The notes below the pieces were generated by a model that was not told the DNA's origin, ran no database searches, and was given only the letters and a program-made list of their open reading frames with translations. Shown here piece by piece: positions 31,130 through 44,864 of a stretch of 64,000 nt of DNA. The stretch spans positions 547,719 to 611,718 of the forward strand of contig KL647325.1 of NCBI GenBank assembly GCA_000727475.1, given 5' to 3'. Each line of letters starts with the position of its first letter. Positions within the stretch are counted from its first letter, which is position 1. The translations under genes were made by a program, and so were the position numbers. The stretch comes from Sarcocystis neurona. Its lineage: Eukaryota; Apicomplexa; Conoidasida; Eucoccidiorida; Sarcocystidae.

Positions 31130-34100
31130 AAAGGAAGCAGACCAACCCGATCTCGAATATTGTACCCGCGTCGGTGCACAGTGTGCATACGCATAGGTGC
31201 GTATACAGGAATTCACACATGTATACACAGTCGACGCTATCAGTGTACGTACCTATGGTTGCCCGTGTGCACTAGTGGACACGTATGCATCAAGATGTGT
31301 AATTACGTCTATATCCCATTGATTACGACTGTAATTAAGACTCCATCTCTATACTAGTCCGTTCGTGCGCGCTAGTACATGTGTGTAAATATATATATGT
31401 ATGAATAGACAGATAGACAAATATACGTATGTACGTACGGCCACATACACGCAGAATATACCTGTGTATATAATGTGACTGCGCACATACGTTGGTGCAC
31501 GCATATGTGGTCATATAAGTAGTACATATGCGTATAAATATGCACTTCCCAGCGGCTGCATACAGGTACATGTGTGTGTACCTGTGTGTGTAATTTCGGG
31601 CGCGCCTGTGCGCGTCTCAGAAGAGTTTTCAGGAATTTTGTTCCCGTCCCTCAAGGCATAACAACTGCAGTAGCAGCAACACGATGCCAATGACAAGGTA
31701 CTTCGGAAGTAGTAGCATGCAGCGGGGAGTAGTCGAAGCGACATTAGACTTCTGAGAAGACAGCACGAAGAAAACGTGACAGTGCTGTTCTGTTTATCAA
31801 TTGCTGATACGCGTAGAGCTGCCGTCATGGTACCCAGAGACGACGAAATTGTACATTTCCGTCAAAATTGTGTTCGGGTGTCGGACGACGGCTTCTTAGA
31901 GGGTCTTCTATTACGAATATTAATTAGCGATACCGTGGTCATCCCGGTTGTGTCTACGTTGACGTAACACTTTAAGCAGTATACTGGAATGCAGGCGTAG
32001 CAGTGCTGTTTACTTGTTGAAGCAACATCATCACTGACAAAAGAGTAGCAACGAAGTAACACAGCTCATCAGAAGAGTGGTGATATGCACTCAGTCGACA
32101 GCAGCAGCAACCAAACGGGGCTGACCTACCTTCGTTGAGGCTCATCTCTGACGACGGAACGTCTCCGTCTTCAAAAGCTACTTTGTTTCTAGATGTGGAG
32201 AGTTAAGTTTATGGAGGTGACTCCAGGTTCCTCAAGTTTTCAGATACACGCGTATGCGCGTACCTACGCACATATAGCTGGTGAGCTCTTCTTAAGGATC
32301 TTTTCACCAATGCTGTATTTTCTCCCAGTACCCGTAGAATCATGTACACACTTGCGACCGTGGAATACGGAGATACGCTTCGAGAGGTATACTCTTGCCC
32401 GACTTGTTTTCCAGGTTTCCATTACATATACACGCGCGTATACCCGTTGATTCTAAGAGCAGAGTTTCACGTGTATGCCCCAGGACCTGTGCAAGTGCAG
32501 TTTTTGACATCCAGAGTTGCACATACATGAGTTGCGGATTTCGAGGATCTGTAGAATCCTGTCTTCCCCTGTGAACATATCCACCGTAGGCGCGTTAGCA
32601 TTTGACAGCAGCACGTTCAAGTGATGAACATTTCCCAGCCCACATGCGCGCGAGGGCGGAACTGGTTTCCGTTGTCAAGCCACGGATTCGGCCATATCGT
32701 TTAACTCCCTTACTCACCGTGAGGGTGCGACAAAAATTGAGGCCGTACTGGGTCGGACCGTGGCGTGCCGCCGAAAAGACGATATAAAATGTGAACTGTA
32801 CCGAATGCAACTTGCGAGTGAAGCATGGTAGTCAGTCCTCGCGCGCTACTAGGGGTGACAGCCGGGCCACCGCCAGTTTCAGCCTCGGAATCTCCGGGGC
32901 TGCTGCATGAAGCCACTTGACCCTAAAAAGAGTCCGCGCACATGTGAAACTGTTCACACTAAACAGATGTGTTGAGCTTTCTTCTTGCAACAGCAAATCA
33001 TCCCAATATACTGTGGCAATGGGTGAAAATACACCGGCGGACGCGCAGTCTGCGATCCCGGAGCAACAGGCCTTTCGCAACCTGGGGGCCCAGGAAATCA
33101 TCCGTGCACGCGTTAAGCCGTTCACACTTAGGAAGCGTCTCCAGAGTTTTACGCGCAGCAGCAAACTGTATACCAATGTAGTGGGGTGGTGAGAGGATAT
33201 TCAATGGGGGAAGCGCAGTCCTCCGCTCCCGTAGCTACAGGGCACCTTGCAGCCTGGGGCCGAACAACGGTCGTACCACGCTGACACAAAGGCAGGCGTG
33301 TAGCAGCAGCAGTACAAGCATAGGAACAGAAACAGCAATAGAAATCCAGGAGAAAGAACTGCACTAGGGCAAATGCGCAGGGATGCAAGGACAGAGGTGG
33401 CAGGAGGCAGGAGCAGCGTCGTAAGCAGAGAAGACCCCGCACAGCACAGGAGAAGGCATGGCAAAGGCAGCAGCACCTGCACAACGAACACCTTCCCACT
33501 AAGATAACCGGAGAGGTGAAGATCAGCAGAAGTGGAAGGAATGTCCGACGAGCAAGAAAGAAGCAGCGGCCGAGAAGCGGGATGCGTAGTCGCCCTCAGT
33601 AGTCCGACCAGGGTCAATCATTTACAGGTGTCAGACGTGATAACTGCAGGGGAAGAACATTTGTTGAATACTTAGATAGGCCGGGTAGCCCTATGTGCTA
33701 TTTGATTGCAAGACACGGTAACCCTGTGCGAGTGCGTTAATCCTTTAGCGAATAAGGAAGAAGCCATCATACAGTGTCAAGTTGATGCTCAAAATAAGAA
33801 TTGTAGTACACTGCCGCTGGAGGACACAAAATAGCATCTGAAACGTACTGTTTCCTGGGTGGACAGAAGTGGAAGGCGTGTTCTCCAGACCTGGTGCACT
33901 GCTTCGTAAATGCATAGAATCACCAAACCGTATACGGCTTCCCGCACAAGTGAACCAGAGACATAATGTGCTAAGCAGTAGGCGTAAAGTGAAGAGCTTC
34001 ACGAGACTTGAAATTGGAAAGGCAAGCAGAGAATTTACGAACGTGCAAATCGTAGGGAGCTCACTACCCTAGATACATAGATCTTTTTCAGACTCTGTAT

Positions 34101-36508
34101 GCTTTCGCTTTTCCAGCGAAAGAAGTTTTCTATCGTCTGCGTGTACAGACGTGAGACGCTGAGCACACGTACACAGAGTACCTACATGCTCCAAGCACAT
34201 AGAAAGGCAACGTGTGTTTGTACGCGTACGTAGGACTTATGTCTGCGGTGGACACACAGGTATAAATTATATGCTTACGTCTGCTGTGGACACACAGGTA
34301 TACAGTGTATTCTTTCTTCTTTTTTAACTATAGGGGAACACGTGTGGAGAGAAAAGGTGATGTCCTCGCTTATAAAAGAGGACGCATAGGCGAGTGAGGC
34401 GGCATACAATCTCCTGCGCAGACAGTAGACTGTGGAGAGTGCGACGGTTCCAGCTAACTGAAGAACACGACGTTACTGTCTGTGAACACACCGTAACACT
34501 CGAAACACTCCTGTGGCGGCAGCCGGGCAGGAGAAACAAAGGGTTCGTCTCTTAATTCCCTTTCTCCTCCTCCTAATTCTGGAGCAACGACAGCAATAAT
34601 AAGGGCAGCAAAAACGACAGCAGCGTCTTCGTGTAGAGAGCGATGAAGACAGCTGTCGATCCTTCTCCATCTCCTGGAGCAGCGGCCGCGCGGAGTGTAG
34701 GAAATCTACAACGCGACGAGGAATAAGAAGCGTCTACTTTCTATACAACGAAAGAAACCCTTCATGGTATTCCGTTTCCTCAAGAACGGCAGCAGAAAAT
34801 ACAATATCTGCACTCTGCGCACCCGCTCCACTTTCTGCCGCTACTTCTACAACAGCAGCAGCAGCGGGATAAGAAAGGTCTTCCCATCTGAAAATGTTTG
34901 AACGTGGCCACCATGCCTCAGCCTGGATTATTGGCACCCCTTGCTGGAACCGCTCTTCCTTCCCCTCAGCTTCTACGAGACGCCCAACTGCTGCTGGTTT
35001 CCGTGTGATTTAGGATGGTACCGTTGCGAGAGAGCACGAGACCAGCTGCACACCGCCGATCTCCCTTGTTAGTGTATGCGTGAACAGGTGCCCAGGTGCA
35101 CTGTGTGGTCGCGAAGCCCACTGGTCATACGGCACGTACCTGACTTATATACACAGATACTGATACACACGGAACTATATGCGAAAAGATATGTAGGACA
35201 ATATCTCCGTATGCAGACACATATCGTAGCAACTTGCGTATACCCAGATTCATACACGCACACCGAAGCACTGTCATCCAGAAAACAAGAAGTTGACATG
35301 TGTGGCTGTGTATACATATATGTGAAGGGAGGTTTCCGCATATGTGTGCACTGCCACGTGCTTGGACTTTAGACAGTGCGTATGTCTATTTCTGAGGGAA
35401 GGTATCCATGCAGAATCATCTGTGTATCTTAGGCGTGAAGGATGTCTTCTGTATCCTACATATCTCGTTTCGTAGTGCACATACACATGTGTATGTGTAG
35501 GTACCTCCCAATCGTGTACGTACGGCACATATAAGGGGATTCTAGGATTTCGACGGTAGCCGTGATTCCGAACAGAAAAATGGTTGAATGTGCGTATGGG
35601 TGAGCAGTTTCGTCAACTATATGCACGAACACAGTGTACACATATCTGCACACACTTCCTGCGCGTTTACGTGCGGGAACGAGTAAAACCAGGAATGTGG
35701 ACGGGGGACTTCAAATTATGTGTCGTATCTTCCTTTTTAGAAAAAAAACCCTCTCAACCGTGGACGCGAGCCTGCAAACGAAGCTCAATATTTGGAAAAC
35801 CTGAGGCATCGATGAACGTTTTCCGATGAGGGAGTCCGAAGTACCTGCAGGGTTGCCTACTGTAGAGTCATTACACAAGGTGTGCTTACCGTGTACTCAT
35901 GTGAATTCAGTTTATCCGGATAGATATGCAGTAGATTGATCCACGTGGAGGCTGCATGTATTAAGGAATGTTTCCTCTGTCAAAGCGTCCGCGTGTCGCA
36001 GTTTACAGAAGAGTCTATTGCCACATACGACAATACCGTACAATTGCTAGACCTGCGTAGACATAAGGAGGCAGATTTCCGCAGCGGTAAGCCTCCAGAG
36101 CTGCAGACAGTATTGAGCTAGGCATGTTCGATGTCATCGACGTACTTGAGTGGAAGGGCTTCTGCTGAGATGATATTCGCACTGCCACGGAAGATTCCCC
36201 CATCTCTCAGCACACCCTGTTTCCGGCCCCGGAGCTGGATTCTATCTACATATGTCAAGATGTGTATATATATGTGTACGCGACGTCTGCGCATGGATGT
36301 CTTACTTGACACATAATATATATATATGTGTGTGGTGTACGTCCATTTCTGCTGTGTGTTGGTGTTACGTGTACGACTGTATCTACTTCCCTACACCCCG
36401 CAGCAGACACTGCCAGTCCAAGAGAGGTAGTCGCACAAATGTTCCAGCCGTGCACGTGGGCGCATATCGATACAATCAGTTGAGACAATATAGTTGAAAT
36501 CCTCTACT
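31130..36508. other. Gene-poor stretch, almost without CAG repeats
   Basis: No convincing gene is seen. The best short frame is at 31776-31967 plus (63 codons, ATG, containing VMVPRDDEIVHFRQNCVRVS). At 33200-33620 both strands are open in a CAG-rich patch, with a Leu-rich frame on minus and an Arg/Gln-rich one on plus; neither is supported. A 38-bp direct repeat (core GTGGACACACAGGTATA) is at 34235 and 34273. Other frames are under 100 codons. Confidence 0.4.
32766..33270 (+). repeat. Degenerate tandem repeat, 168-bp unit, about three copies
   Basis: Related sequences start at about 32766, 32934 and 33102. Copies 2 and 3 share CCG(C/T)GCAC, GTTCACACT, CAGCAAA and a CAATGGG/CAATGGGG core. Copies 1 and 2 share the GGTGA...CACCG...CAGTTT/CAGTCT...CGGAATC/CGATCCC stretch. 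Copies differ by many substitutions, so the array is old. No reading frame is shared. Confidence 0.6.
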
Positions 36509-37040
36509 CGGATCCCGAGCACATTTGCACTCTGGATAGTGTTCAGTACGTATCAGTGCATATGTACATACATATATGCTACGCGCAGTTGTGCTGTGAA
36601 ACGCTTCGTGTACGAATTAGTGTGTGCGTGTATGTATATATATATATATATATAAATGCACGTATCTCCATATGTGCATACTTACGTATACAGTGCTAAA
36701 ATGTACTTTAACACATACGCTTGCACGGGTTTGTGCCGAAGTGCGTAAGTGGACTTATACAGAACTTGAGCTTGCCCGGATCCCGAGCACATTTGCACTC
36801 TGGATAGTGTTCAGTACGTATCAGTGCATATGTACATACATATATGCTACGCGCAGTTGTGCTGTGAAACGCTTCGTGTACGAATTAGTGTGTGCGTGTA
36901 TGTATATATATATATATAAATGCACGTATCTCCATATGTGCATACTTACGTATACAGTGCTAAAATGTACTTTAACACATACGCTTGCACGGGTTTGTGC
37001 CGAAGTGCGTAAGTGGACTTATACAGAACTTGAGCTTGCC
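36509..37040 (+). repeat. Near-perfect tandem duplication, 268 + 264 bp
   Basis: Copy 1 (36509-36776) and copy 2 (36777-37040) both begin CGGATCCCGAGCACATTTGC and end ACTTGAGCTTGCC, directly abutting. They appear identical except for a (TA)n tract four bases shorter in copy 2. The duplication is recent. A 164-codon plus frame (36624-37118) spans it and repeats the same 40-residue peptide, but its Tyr/Cys/Thr-rich make-up comes from microsatellite and it is not called as a gene. Confidence 0.9.
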
Positions 37041-40000
37041 AAGTCCAGGTCGAGTCACGCGCAGAACGAGATGGGGAAAATCACTAGCTACTCCTGCACG
37101 CATACAATTGTCTCATGAATATATACATGTTGTAAACTCTAATGATTGTGACGTCCTCATGTATGTGTATTTAAATACACCGTCGTCTACGCCTGTGCAC
37201 AAATTTGAGTATACGCCTGGGAACCTTTTCACCTGTCACTCTACATAATCATACGCATCCAAATAGACACATACGGTCCGTTCCCATGACTCTCTGTAGG
37301 AGTGCGCTGTTGGATTGAGAGCAGGGAAGACCAAGTGATGGCTGTGGATACATTCCGTCTGACACCTGTACATATCAATATATACATATGTGAAGATACA
37401 AATGTATACATACACACGTATGCGTGCAGTAGGCCCTGAATTACCACTGTCCCAATGTGGAGCTCCCACGTATATGCAACGTGTAGTCTGCGAGCCTTTA
37501 CTCGCATAGGTGTTCTGCACCTGTTGGAAGCAGGGGACCGTCCTGCTGGGAGCAATGAGATGTTTTCAAAGCAGGGAAAATGCGTGCTTGAATTGATCCT
37601 GGAACAGTCACAGCTGGACCAAAATATAGGGAGGATGCCTGTCACGTACTTCTCTATGCCTGTGATATTATAGATATGCAGAAACACTTGCCATATGTTA
37701 TCTGTGTGCAGAGGTATTAGCCAGTTTCTATTTACGCGTGTGTTCGCGTTCATCGGATCCGGTCGTGTATCTGCGTCGCAAGGTATGAGTGGAACACTTT
37801 CATTCTTAATGTAGATTCGCAGCTGTACACGTGTATGTACGCATACATAAAAATTTGTGTATAACAAAATTGTCTGCACGTCAGTCCTCACATGTGCGTA
37901 CTATCTCTGTCTCGTGGTCGAACGTAGAAATATGCCTTACCAGTACTTGTTTACGAATATCCCGTCCTTACCGGTGTACTCGGAAACACGTGTGTGAAGG
38001 GAAATCAGTAGACACGCGAAGAGACATTCCATACTCTCTCACGTAAATGTATGTGCTGTGGCGATACACAGCAAATTATTTACATGTCATCGTTCCCATA
38101 AACGTGCACTTCAGTGCCTTTGTCGATATTGCATTTACTGCATGGCTTGTGCATGCTCAGGCGTGTGCTCGCGAGAGAGCGTGCTTTTTGGAAAAATCGG
38201 AGACGTATCGGACACGTTTTGTAGAAGGGATATAATAATTTATCGTCTCATTACCCATGGACGTATGTGTGGATATATATCAGGCGACCCCCTACGCTCT
38301 TCACGCGCATATATATATAGATATATATATAAGTATAACTACATTTTTTTACGTGAGTCTCTGTCAATGACAGGTAGTGTTATTGATGTACAGACGTAGG
38401 GGTGAGCGACTAGCCCATAAGATATACCGAATGCGTTGCTTGCATGCCTACACGTATACGAATGTGTATGGTACCACCGACGCTTACTAAAACGTGGGTG
38501 CGCGCCACCAGCGGTACTTTACGCACGTGTGTACGTATCCAAAATCCCAACTTCAAAACACGTGCATCCGTGCGCGACTCATGAGTGCGGGTGTACACAT
38601 ACTACGTATGACTTACGTATGCGCATGTGTGTTTTTAAAAAGCACATAGTAATGCCGTAGCGCATCCACGTACCACCCAGTGCCGCAGCGTGGTTGCAGT
38701 CGTTGTGCTTTCGCAGCCGCAAACCGAGTGGGGCCCATGTATTATCGTTCCAGCGAGCAGATGGTGGGTCCTCCGTTCGACGGTGTTTTTGCACTTTCGT
38801 TAGGCGTGGAATCGAACGAGAAGCACTTCGTGAGTAGACAAACTGGGAAGCGTTGTCGCACGCACCGCAGCAGTGGATGCAAGCGTACGTGCTAAAGAGT
38901 GTAAACGGTCGTAAGCAGATTGGCGCCGTGGGCTGAAGAGTCACAGTGTGCAATGCCGCGCGTTTGGTAACTAAAAAAAGACGCGTTTCTGCACACACTA
39001 ACAGGTATGTTTGTGTAGGCAGGCGTCTACGCGGATAACACCCCACCTACTTATGCTTTAGTAACACTTGTGGGCACGAATATGCAACGTACGTGGGCAT
39101 ACGTATAACGTCGCGTACACGTATGTATTAAATATATATATATATATATGTATATGTATATATTTGTAGACAAATACACACACATGTACGCTTAGACGTG
39201 CACTGTAACTGTTCCTCTGCGTTAACGTGGTTACGAAACTAGAATTTATTCCCCAAGCTGTGGTGTACGGGAGCATCCGAAACATCAGAGAGATGCAGTC
39301 CACAGCAGAGATTATTATTTGTCCACCGAACACGACTACGCATCAGAAAAGTGCGGACCAGGGCAAAGACTACAGAAGCGCTGGTAGAATGTAGTAGTTT
39401 ACACGCCCACGGATCAGCTACTTCTCGTACTACATGACCGCGCCTACGTGTACATATGCCGCCTTGTAATGGCATCTAAAATGTTCAAATCGAAGATCTC
39501 TTTTCGGACGAGTGCGCAAGCACAGCAATGTTTCTCCCTTGAATGCAACCTTCCGTAAACACGTTACTACGTGTATAAATATAAATGTGTACGTGCACGT
39601 CCTGCAAGCATGTAGGCAGATAGAAGTAGTCATTGAAGCATCTCTCCGTAATCTGGTCGTTGGCACAAAGGTGTGAAGGCACACCATATCTATGCGAATG
39701 TGGTAGTATGTGTGTAAGCCGGTACACGTGCAGCCAAACGTTGCCACCGTAAACACACCTACAAAAGCACAGTAGAATAGCCTCCTGGCGCAGCCCTACC
39801 GAAAGCACTATACCAGTCTTGAACTGCAGACAGCGTTTTCGAATTGTACATCGATGTACGTGTCTTGACCTGCAAGTGCGTCCTTTGTTATTGTGCACGA
39901 CACTCACCACGAGTGAGGACAACTCCCCCACGATTTTGCTTGTATACTGACAAAGAAAGATTGTAAAGGTGTCATCTGTATTTGTCTACGTGTATGGAGC

Positions 40001-41149
40001 TATGCACACCAGGAAGTGAACTTCATCTCCACCTCTCTATGCGTGCCTACGCACACGTGTAAGTACATGCGTAAAAGTGCAAACGCGTGTGCTCACACGA
40101 CCTGCGTCTGCGTAATTAAGACAGTAAAATACTCAGAATGTATACGAATGTCTACGTACAAGTTCATACAACGTTATGAACCTGACAAATGATGTTTACG
40201 CAACGATACGACTAATACAAAAAGTCCGTCATCCGTAGAACTTATGAAACTTTTCTCAATCAAGATGTGCTTCGTTTCAGTATTGGGTGAAAATGAGCAA
40301 TATATGACCTCGTAGCTATGCAAGAGAACTTTTTAAGAGACGTGTACGTAGTAGAGCTTGTTAAGGGTGGAAGTATCAACTTTTCTTATGCCGATGTTTG
40401 TATTTGGTAAGGATGTTGGTGACACCTGGCTCTTTCTCGGTTCGTATGATGTCGGGTAGCACACTCATCTAGTAAACACTACAGAAACCGTAGGACACAT
40501 ACCATTGCATAGATCGAAAGACAGCACATGTAGAATACTTGCAGGTGGACATCAAGGCGCAGTTGCACATACACCTCATCAAGATTTATTTTGATCCCGT
40601 AAAGAATAGCGTGCCCATAAGTGTCACACATGTACAGAACCGGGGCCCACGTAAGTAAGTAAGATGCAACTCGAGATGTGACGCAGATGTCCTGGTACAG
40701 ACCCATGGTGCATATACATATATATATATATACATATATACAAACACGCGAAAGTGATATTCCCTCTCACACGTACGCGAGTATTTCTACTCGTGCGGAA
40801 GCGCGCTCAAAAAATTATGCAGTTGAAGCACGAGTGCAGGTATAACTGTGTATGTGGAAGGACGTACATAAAGATACAGCCGTGTAGATAGCGAGTGTAG
40901 CACTGTACAGCTACTTCTGAATTGGATGTGCAGGTTACCTTCGGTCACCGAGTGACCGTCCTGCGTACATCGATACGTACCTACAGAGGGGGGTTGAAAA
41001 TTTGTACGCTTATACGTGTTTCTACCGACGTAGAACTTTCAAGAATTCTGCTAGGGGCTGCTGCGATACAAAGTCTGCGGCTGCAATGGTGCAAGCGCGT
41101 TTTTGCTTATTTAAAATATATATTGTGACTCGGAAAGCAGATAGATCAA
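37041..41149. other. Gene-poor stretch
   Basis: No supported gene. The longest frame is 216 codons on minus (37241-37891, with ATG), of fairly normal composition (NRNWLIPLHTDNIWQVFLHI) but with no splice or domain support. TA tracts lie at 38305-38335, 39130-39165 and 40715-40740. Confidence 0.4.
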
Positions 41150-41749
41150 GTGTGCGCATCCTTCTCTCCTTCAAGCGTTCACTACGTTCACATTGTCTGC
41201 ATGTGTGATTCTTCGTTATGGCTCATTTATGTACACGTGCATAGCGTTTATGTGCACATGTGCCTACGTATGCATACATGTATTAGTATACCTATCTGTA
41301 CTCCGGGATCTTTCAATGTAGACCGCCGTTTTGCACAGGTGGGCACCCTTGGAAACTCTGAGGGGCTGTTGCCGTACCCCACGAGTTCTTTTTGCGCAAC
41401 GCTTTTGCTTAGCTCTTCTGTCAGTGATAGAACGTTTCAACGTGTTGACCCTCACAGCTGCGTTCTACCTTCTGTTTCAGCTGCAAGCAGTAGCGCTGGA
41501 GGTTTATTTTTAGTGCTTTACTTGCTTTTCTTCCTTCTTTCCTGGACGGAGACAGCAGTGTTACGGTCCTCGAATCGCTCTTCTCCTCCTCGAGAGTCGA
41601 ACACGTCCTCAGGTAATTTTCTGTTGAAGGTCCTTCGTGCCCGAAGACAACCGTACATCTCTATTCTTCCCAGACGTGTCTTTCTTTCCATTCCCTCCCC
41701 GGAAACGGAAACGCAGGGAGACATTGTTCATAAAAGCCGCTATGGTTGA
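41150..41749 (+). CDS. Doubtful frame with a membrane-type segment
   Basis: A 199-codon plus frame is Cys/Val/Tyr-rich at first. After a good acceptor-like site (CTTCTGTTTCAG, ending at 41480) it reads AASSSAGGLFLVLYLLFFLL, a hydrophobic segment long enough to span a membrane. It continues SSNRSSPPRESNTSSGNFLL and a basic tail to 41749. If a gene exists here, the exon is about 41481-41749. The family is unknown. Confidence 0.25.
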   Translation: MCASFSPSSVHYVHIVCMCDSSLWLIYVHVHSVYVHMCLRMHTCISIPICTPGSFNVDRRFAQVGTLGNSEGLLPYPTSSFCATLLLSSSVSDRTFQRVDPHSCVLPSVSAASSSAGGLFLVLYLLFFLLSWTETAVLRSSNRSSPPRESNTSSGNFLLKVLRARRQPYISILPRRVFLSIPSPETETQGDIVHKSRYG

Positions 41750-44700
41750 TCCCACGTCTTTCACCGAGGCCAAATGCACTGGGGACTACTGCTTAGTATA
41801 GTCCTCTTCTCCATTCCGTTTCCGGCTTCATACTCGCGGAAATGCTTTTCATCCATTAAACCTTCTCTTTCTTCAATCCTGCGCGCAGTTAAGGAAAACA
41901 GCTTCTGGTCCCCATAACGATGCTGCGTGTTACAGCAGACAAAGGAAGAGAAGATCAAATATCTTCTCTACTGTGCAACGGATCACGCGCAGAAGAACGA
42001 AGTGAGAAGCACTAAAAGTTACTCACGAAAATTATTCACGAACATCCCCCTTTTTTTCCCGATGCCAGCAAAACAGCTCTGAAGATATCAGTCCACTCGT
42101 ACGTACTGCCTCTGCTCTATTCGTTTATCTTCATGTGTCAATGTGTGTCGCGTGTATTTACTTTTCTGTTGTACCCCGGTAAGGACAACTTTTTGCCTCG
42201 AAATTTCATTTCGAAATAAAAATTGTGACTCTTGCCTGCCGCGCTCAATCACATCACACATACCTTTCAACTTGTTTGTCAATTCCCCTATGCCCATCCG
42301 TGGCTAACTTTCCTTCTGTCCTGGTCTCTCGGATCATCCAACTTCGTTGTCAACTCCCCTATGTCCATCAGTCGGTAACCTTCTTTCTGTCATGGTCTCT
42401 CGTATCATGATGTATACTTGTGTCCGTCCGAGTGTACATGCCTATTAGAAGGCGCACACCTACAAACGTATCACTGTGGGCATCTGGGTTAGTAATGCAT
42501 CGGAGACGATGAGCTGTACCCCTTCGCAAACGGTGCTCTAGACGGGCCTGTACTTGTGCCTCAAAAGCCAGGAATACACTAATCCGGGAGACACGCACAC
42601 GTACGTGTCCACGTTTGTGCCCTTGGTGCTACCTTTCATGGCCCGACACCTGTGCACGGGCATGCACGCTTAAGTCTGGTGATACTTAGTGTCTATGTAT
42701 ATTTACACATGTGGGCTCTTGGACAGTGTATGCCCTTCTGTGAGGGTGACACGAAGATATCCCCGTCGATTTTGTAGAACTTCTGCGTTTGATCTCAGGT
42801 GCTGAAAGGGATGGCAAATGGAATATGACGAGTGTGGGAGGCACAGGCTGGAGAGAAGAGAAAGAGACGACGTCGAGCCTGTAAGCAGCTTTATCAACGT
42901 GAAACACGTCAAAGAAACCGCAGGCCCTTTGCGTTGCACCACGTCCAGCAGGTGCGCAGGTCTCCTCGGGGACACGTATGTGCTTCTACCTAGACATGCA
43001 GGTAACATATCAGAATATCTATAGAATGGAGGACATGGTATGTGGGGGATTAGATTGTACTGATTTGAGTCACAGTCGCCTTGCTCGGTCTGCTCTTAGA
43101 GGTCTCACCAAGTTAACCACTTGTAGAGATGCACTGAGGTACACAGGGGAAAAGAAACATCACATAGGGAGGACGTCCTGGGTGGGTAGGGTGGATGACA
43201 ATGGACAGAGGTACGCTTACAAATGTATTTGTTTACATGGAGATTACGCCTGTTGCAGTGTCGACCTACTCACAAGGCATATATATATATATATATATAC
43301 ACGTATGTATATGGACAGATACGTATGTACATATGTGTATCGACTGCGATTCGGGTACAGGGCAAAAGACACATACTTGTCTGTGTGCCTACACGTAGAC
43401 GTCATGTCATTCTTCTGTGTAATCTGCGAACGTCAGATCCCTCAACAAGCTAGGTTGCTCTCGGTGAGACGTCAAGTGCGGTGCTTTTGTGCCTGAGAGA
43501 TAGCACAACAGTTGGAGGTACAAAGACATAACGTGGTACCGACCGTTTGCCTGGAGGATACGAATGGATGGGTCTGCAGTATTTCATCGCATGCTTTCCA
43601 CGTTTTGTCTCGTGAGTAGTCGAAGCTGAAGGTGGGCGAGGACTAACGTACGCTTTAAACATACCTGTATGGATGGGTTGACGGGATTACGCTGAGATGT
43701 AGAGATATGCACTTGTCCCCGAAGGTATCAAAGTCTATACGTTCTAATCTGTGTGTTATTGTTGGTACACTACAAGTGCCTACTCATAAGCTTTGGCAGC
43801 CTCCTGCGTTGATTACTTTTGCAGCCAAATGAAGTCCACTGACGTGTGTAGATGAGCAGCAAATCAAAAACATCTACGGCGCAGCTCTGATGCGCAGCAA
43901 GCGCTCTGAGTGATGCACATAAACCATAAAAGTGCCTGTAGGGTTATGAGCCGTACGTATAACCGGAATTTTTTACTGCAGAGCTATCAGTACCAACGCA
44001 CCCATGCCTCAGGTCGTGTTCTGCTTCATATCTGCTGTGAGACCTACTAGAGCATGAAGTTAAATACATATACATATATATATATATACAGATGTGACGA
44101 AAGAATATTTATATGTATGTATATGAGGAGCCCCAAGCGTACGAGAGAGTACATACGGATACCTTCAGATTTATATCGGTCTGCCAATCTATCTCCACGT
44201 GTAGACATACCTATATACACGTGCATAAATAGGAGTGCGCACACCCGTTTGAGAATACACAGATACACATCAACACCCGTGTACTCGACAGTGTTGCGTG
44301 CGCGTGAATACAACTGAGCTACTGTACTTGTCTCTACGTCATATGAGAAGAGAAGCGTGTAGTACAAGGTAAAAACTGTCCGCGACTGCGTGTGGAGGGA
44401 ACAGGACGTCCGGAACTCCTCTGTACGTAGGTTCACTTACGAATCCCTGTATCACCTCCTGCTGGCGAATGAGAACGTAGCTTGCTTTCGCGCTGCGGCT
44501 CTTCACCTGTAGACATATGCAAATCTATTTGGACCAAAGGCGCATATATGTATATATATATATATCACATATATATGTCTGTGTGTACACACATTTATAT
44601 TATTGGATACACATGCAGATACAATCATCTATACAGACACGGAGGTACACATAGTACATGCAACTGTACATTAGGTACAATCATGCCCCGTATCGTACCT

Positions 44701-44830
44701 ATCTGTTTCTGCATAGATTACGGCAGACACGCTTGGCGTTTTGAAGCTTGACAAGTGGATGTTGAGAGACATCATGTGGGCCTGCACGCGTGACCGCTTC
44801 GCGGTGCGTAAGTGGAAATCTGTTGTGCCT
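41750..44830. other. Gene-poor stretch
   Basis: No supported gene. A 172-codon plus frame (42978-43496) has a mixed first half (YRMEDMVCGGLDCTDLSHSR) but runs through a (TA)n tract at 43280-43300 and is Cys/Tyr-rich after it. TA tracts also lie near 44070-44090 and 44555-44575. Confidence 0.4.
42268..42408 (+). repeat. 71-bp tandem duplication
   Basis: Copy 1 (42268-42338) and copy 2 (42339-42408) share CAACTT, TTGTCAA.TCCCCTATG.CC, TTCTTTCTGTC.TGGTCTCTC and TATCAT blocks, about 85% alike by eye. The repeat is pyrimidine-rich and non-coding. Confidence 0.75.
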
Positions 44831-44864
44831 GGTGAATGAGGTGCAGCAGCGGAAGCGGGCGAGA

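Noticed and set aside
36624..37118. 164-codon frame spanning the 268-bp duplication, with a repeated 40-residue peptide
   Set aside because: The peptide repeat follows from the DNA duplication (264-bp spacing keeps frame) and the content is microsatellite-like.
38800..38830. TTCGATTC sequence on minus resembling a tRNA T-loop
   Set aside because: The flanks do not pair into a T-stem, and no acceptor stem or anticodon arm is visible upstream.
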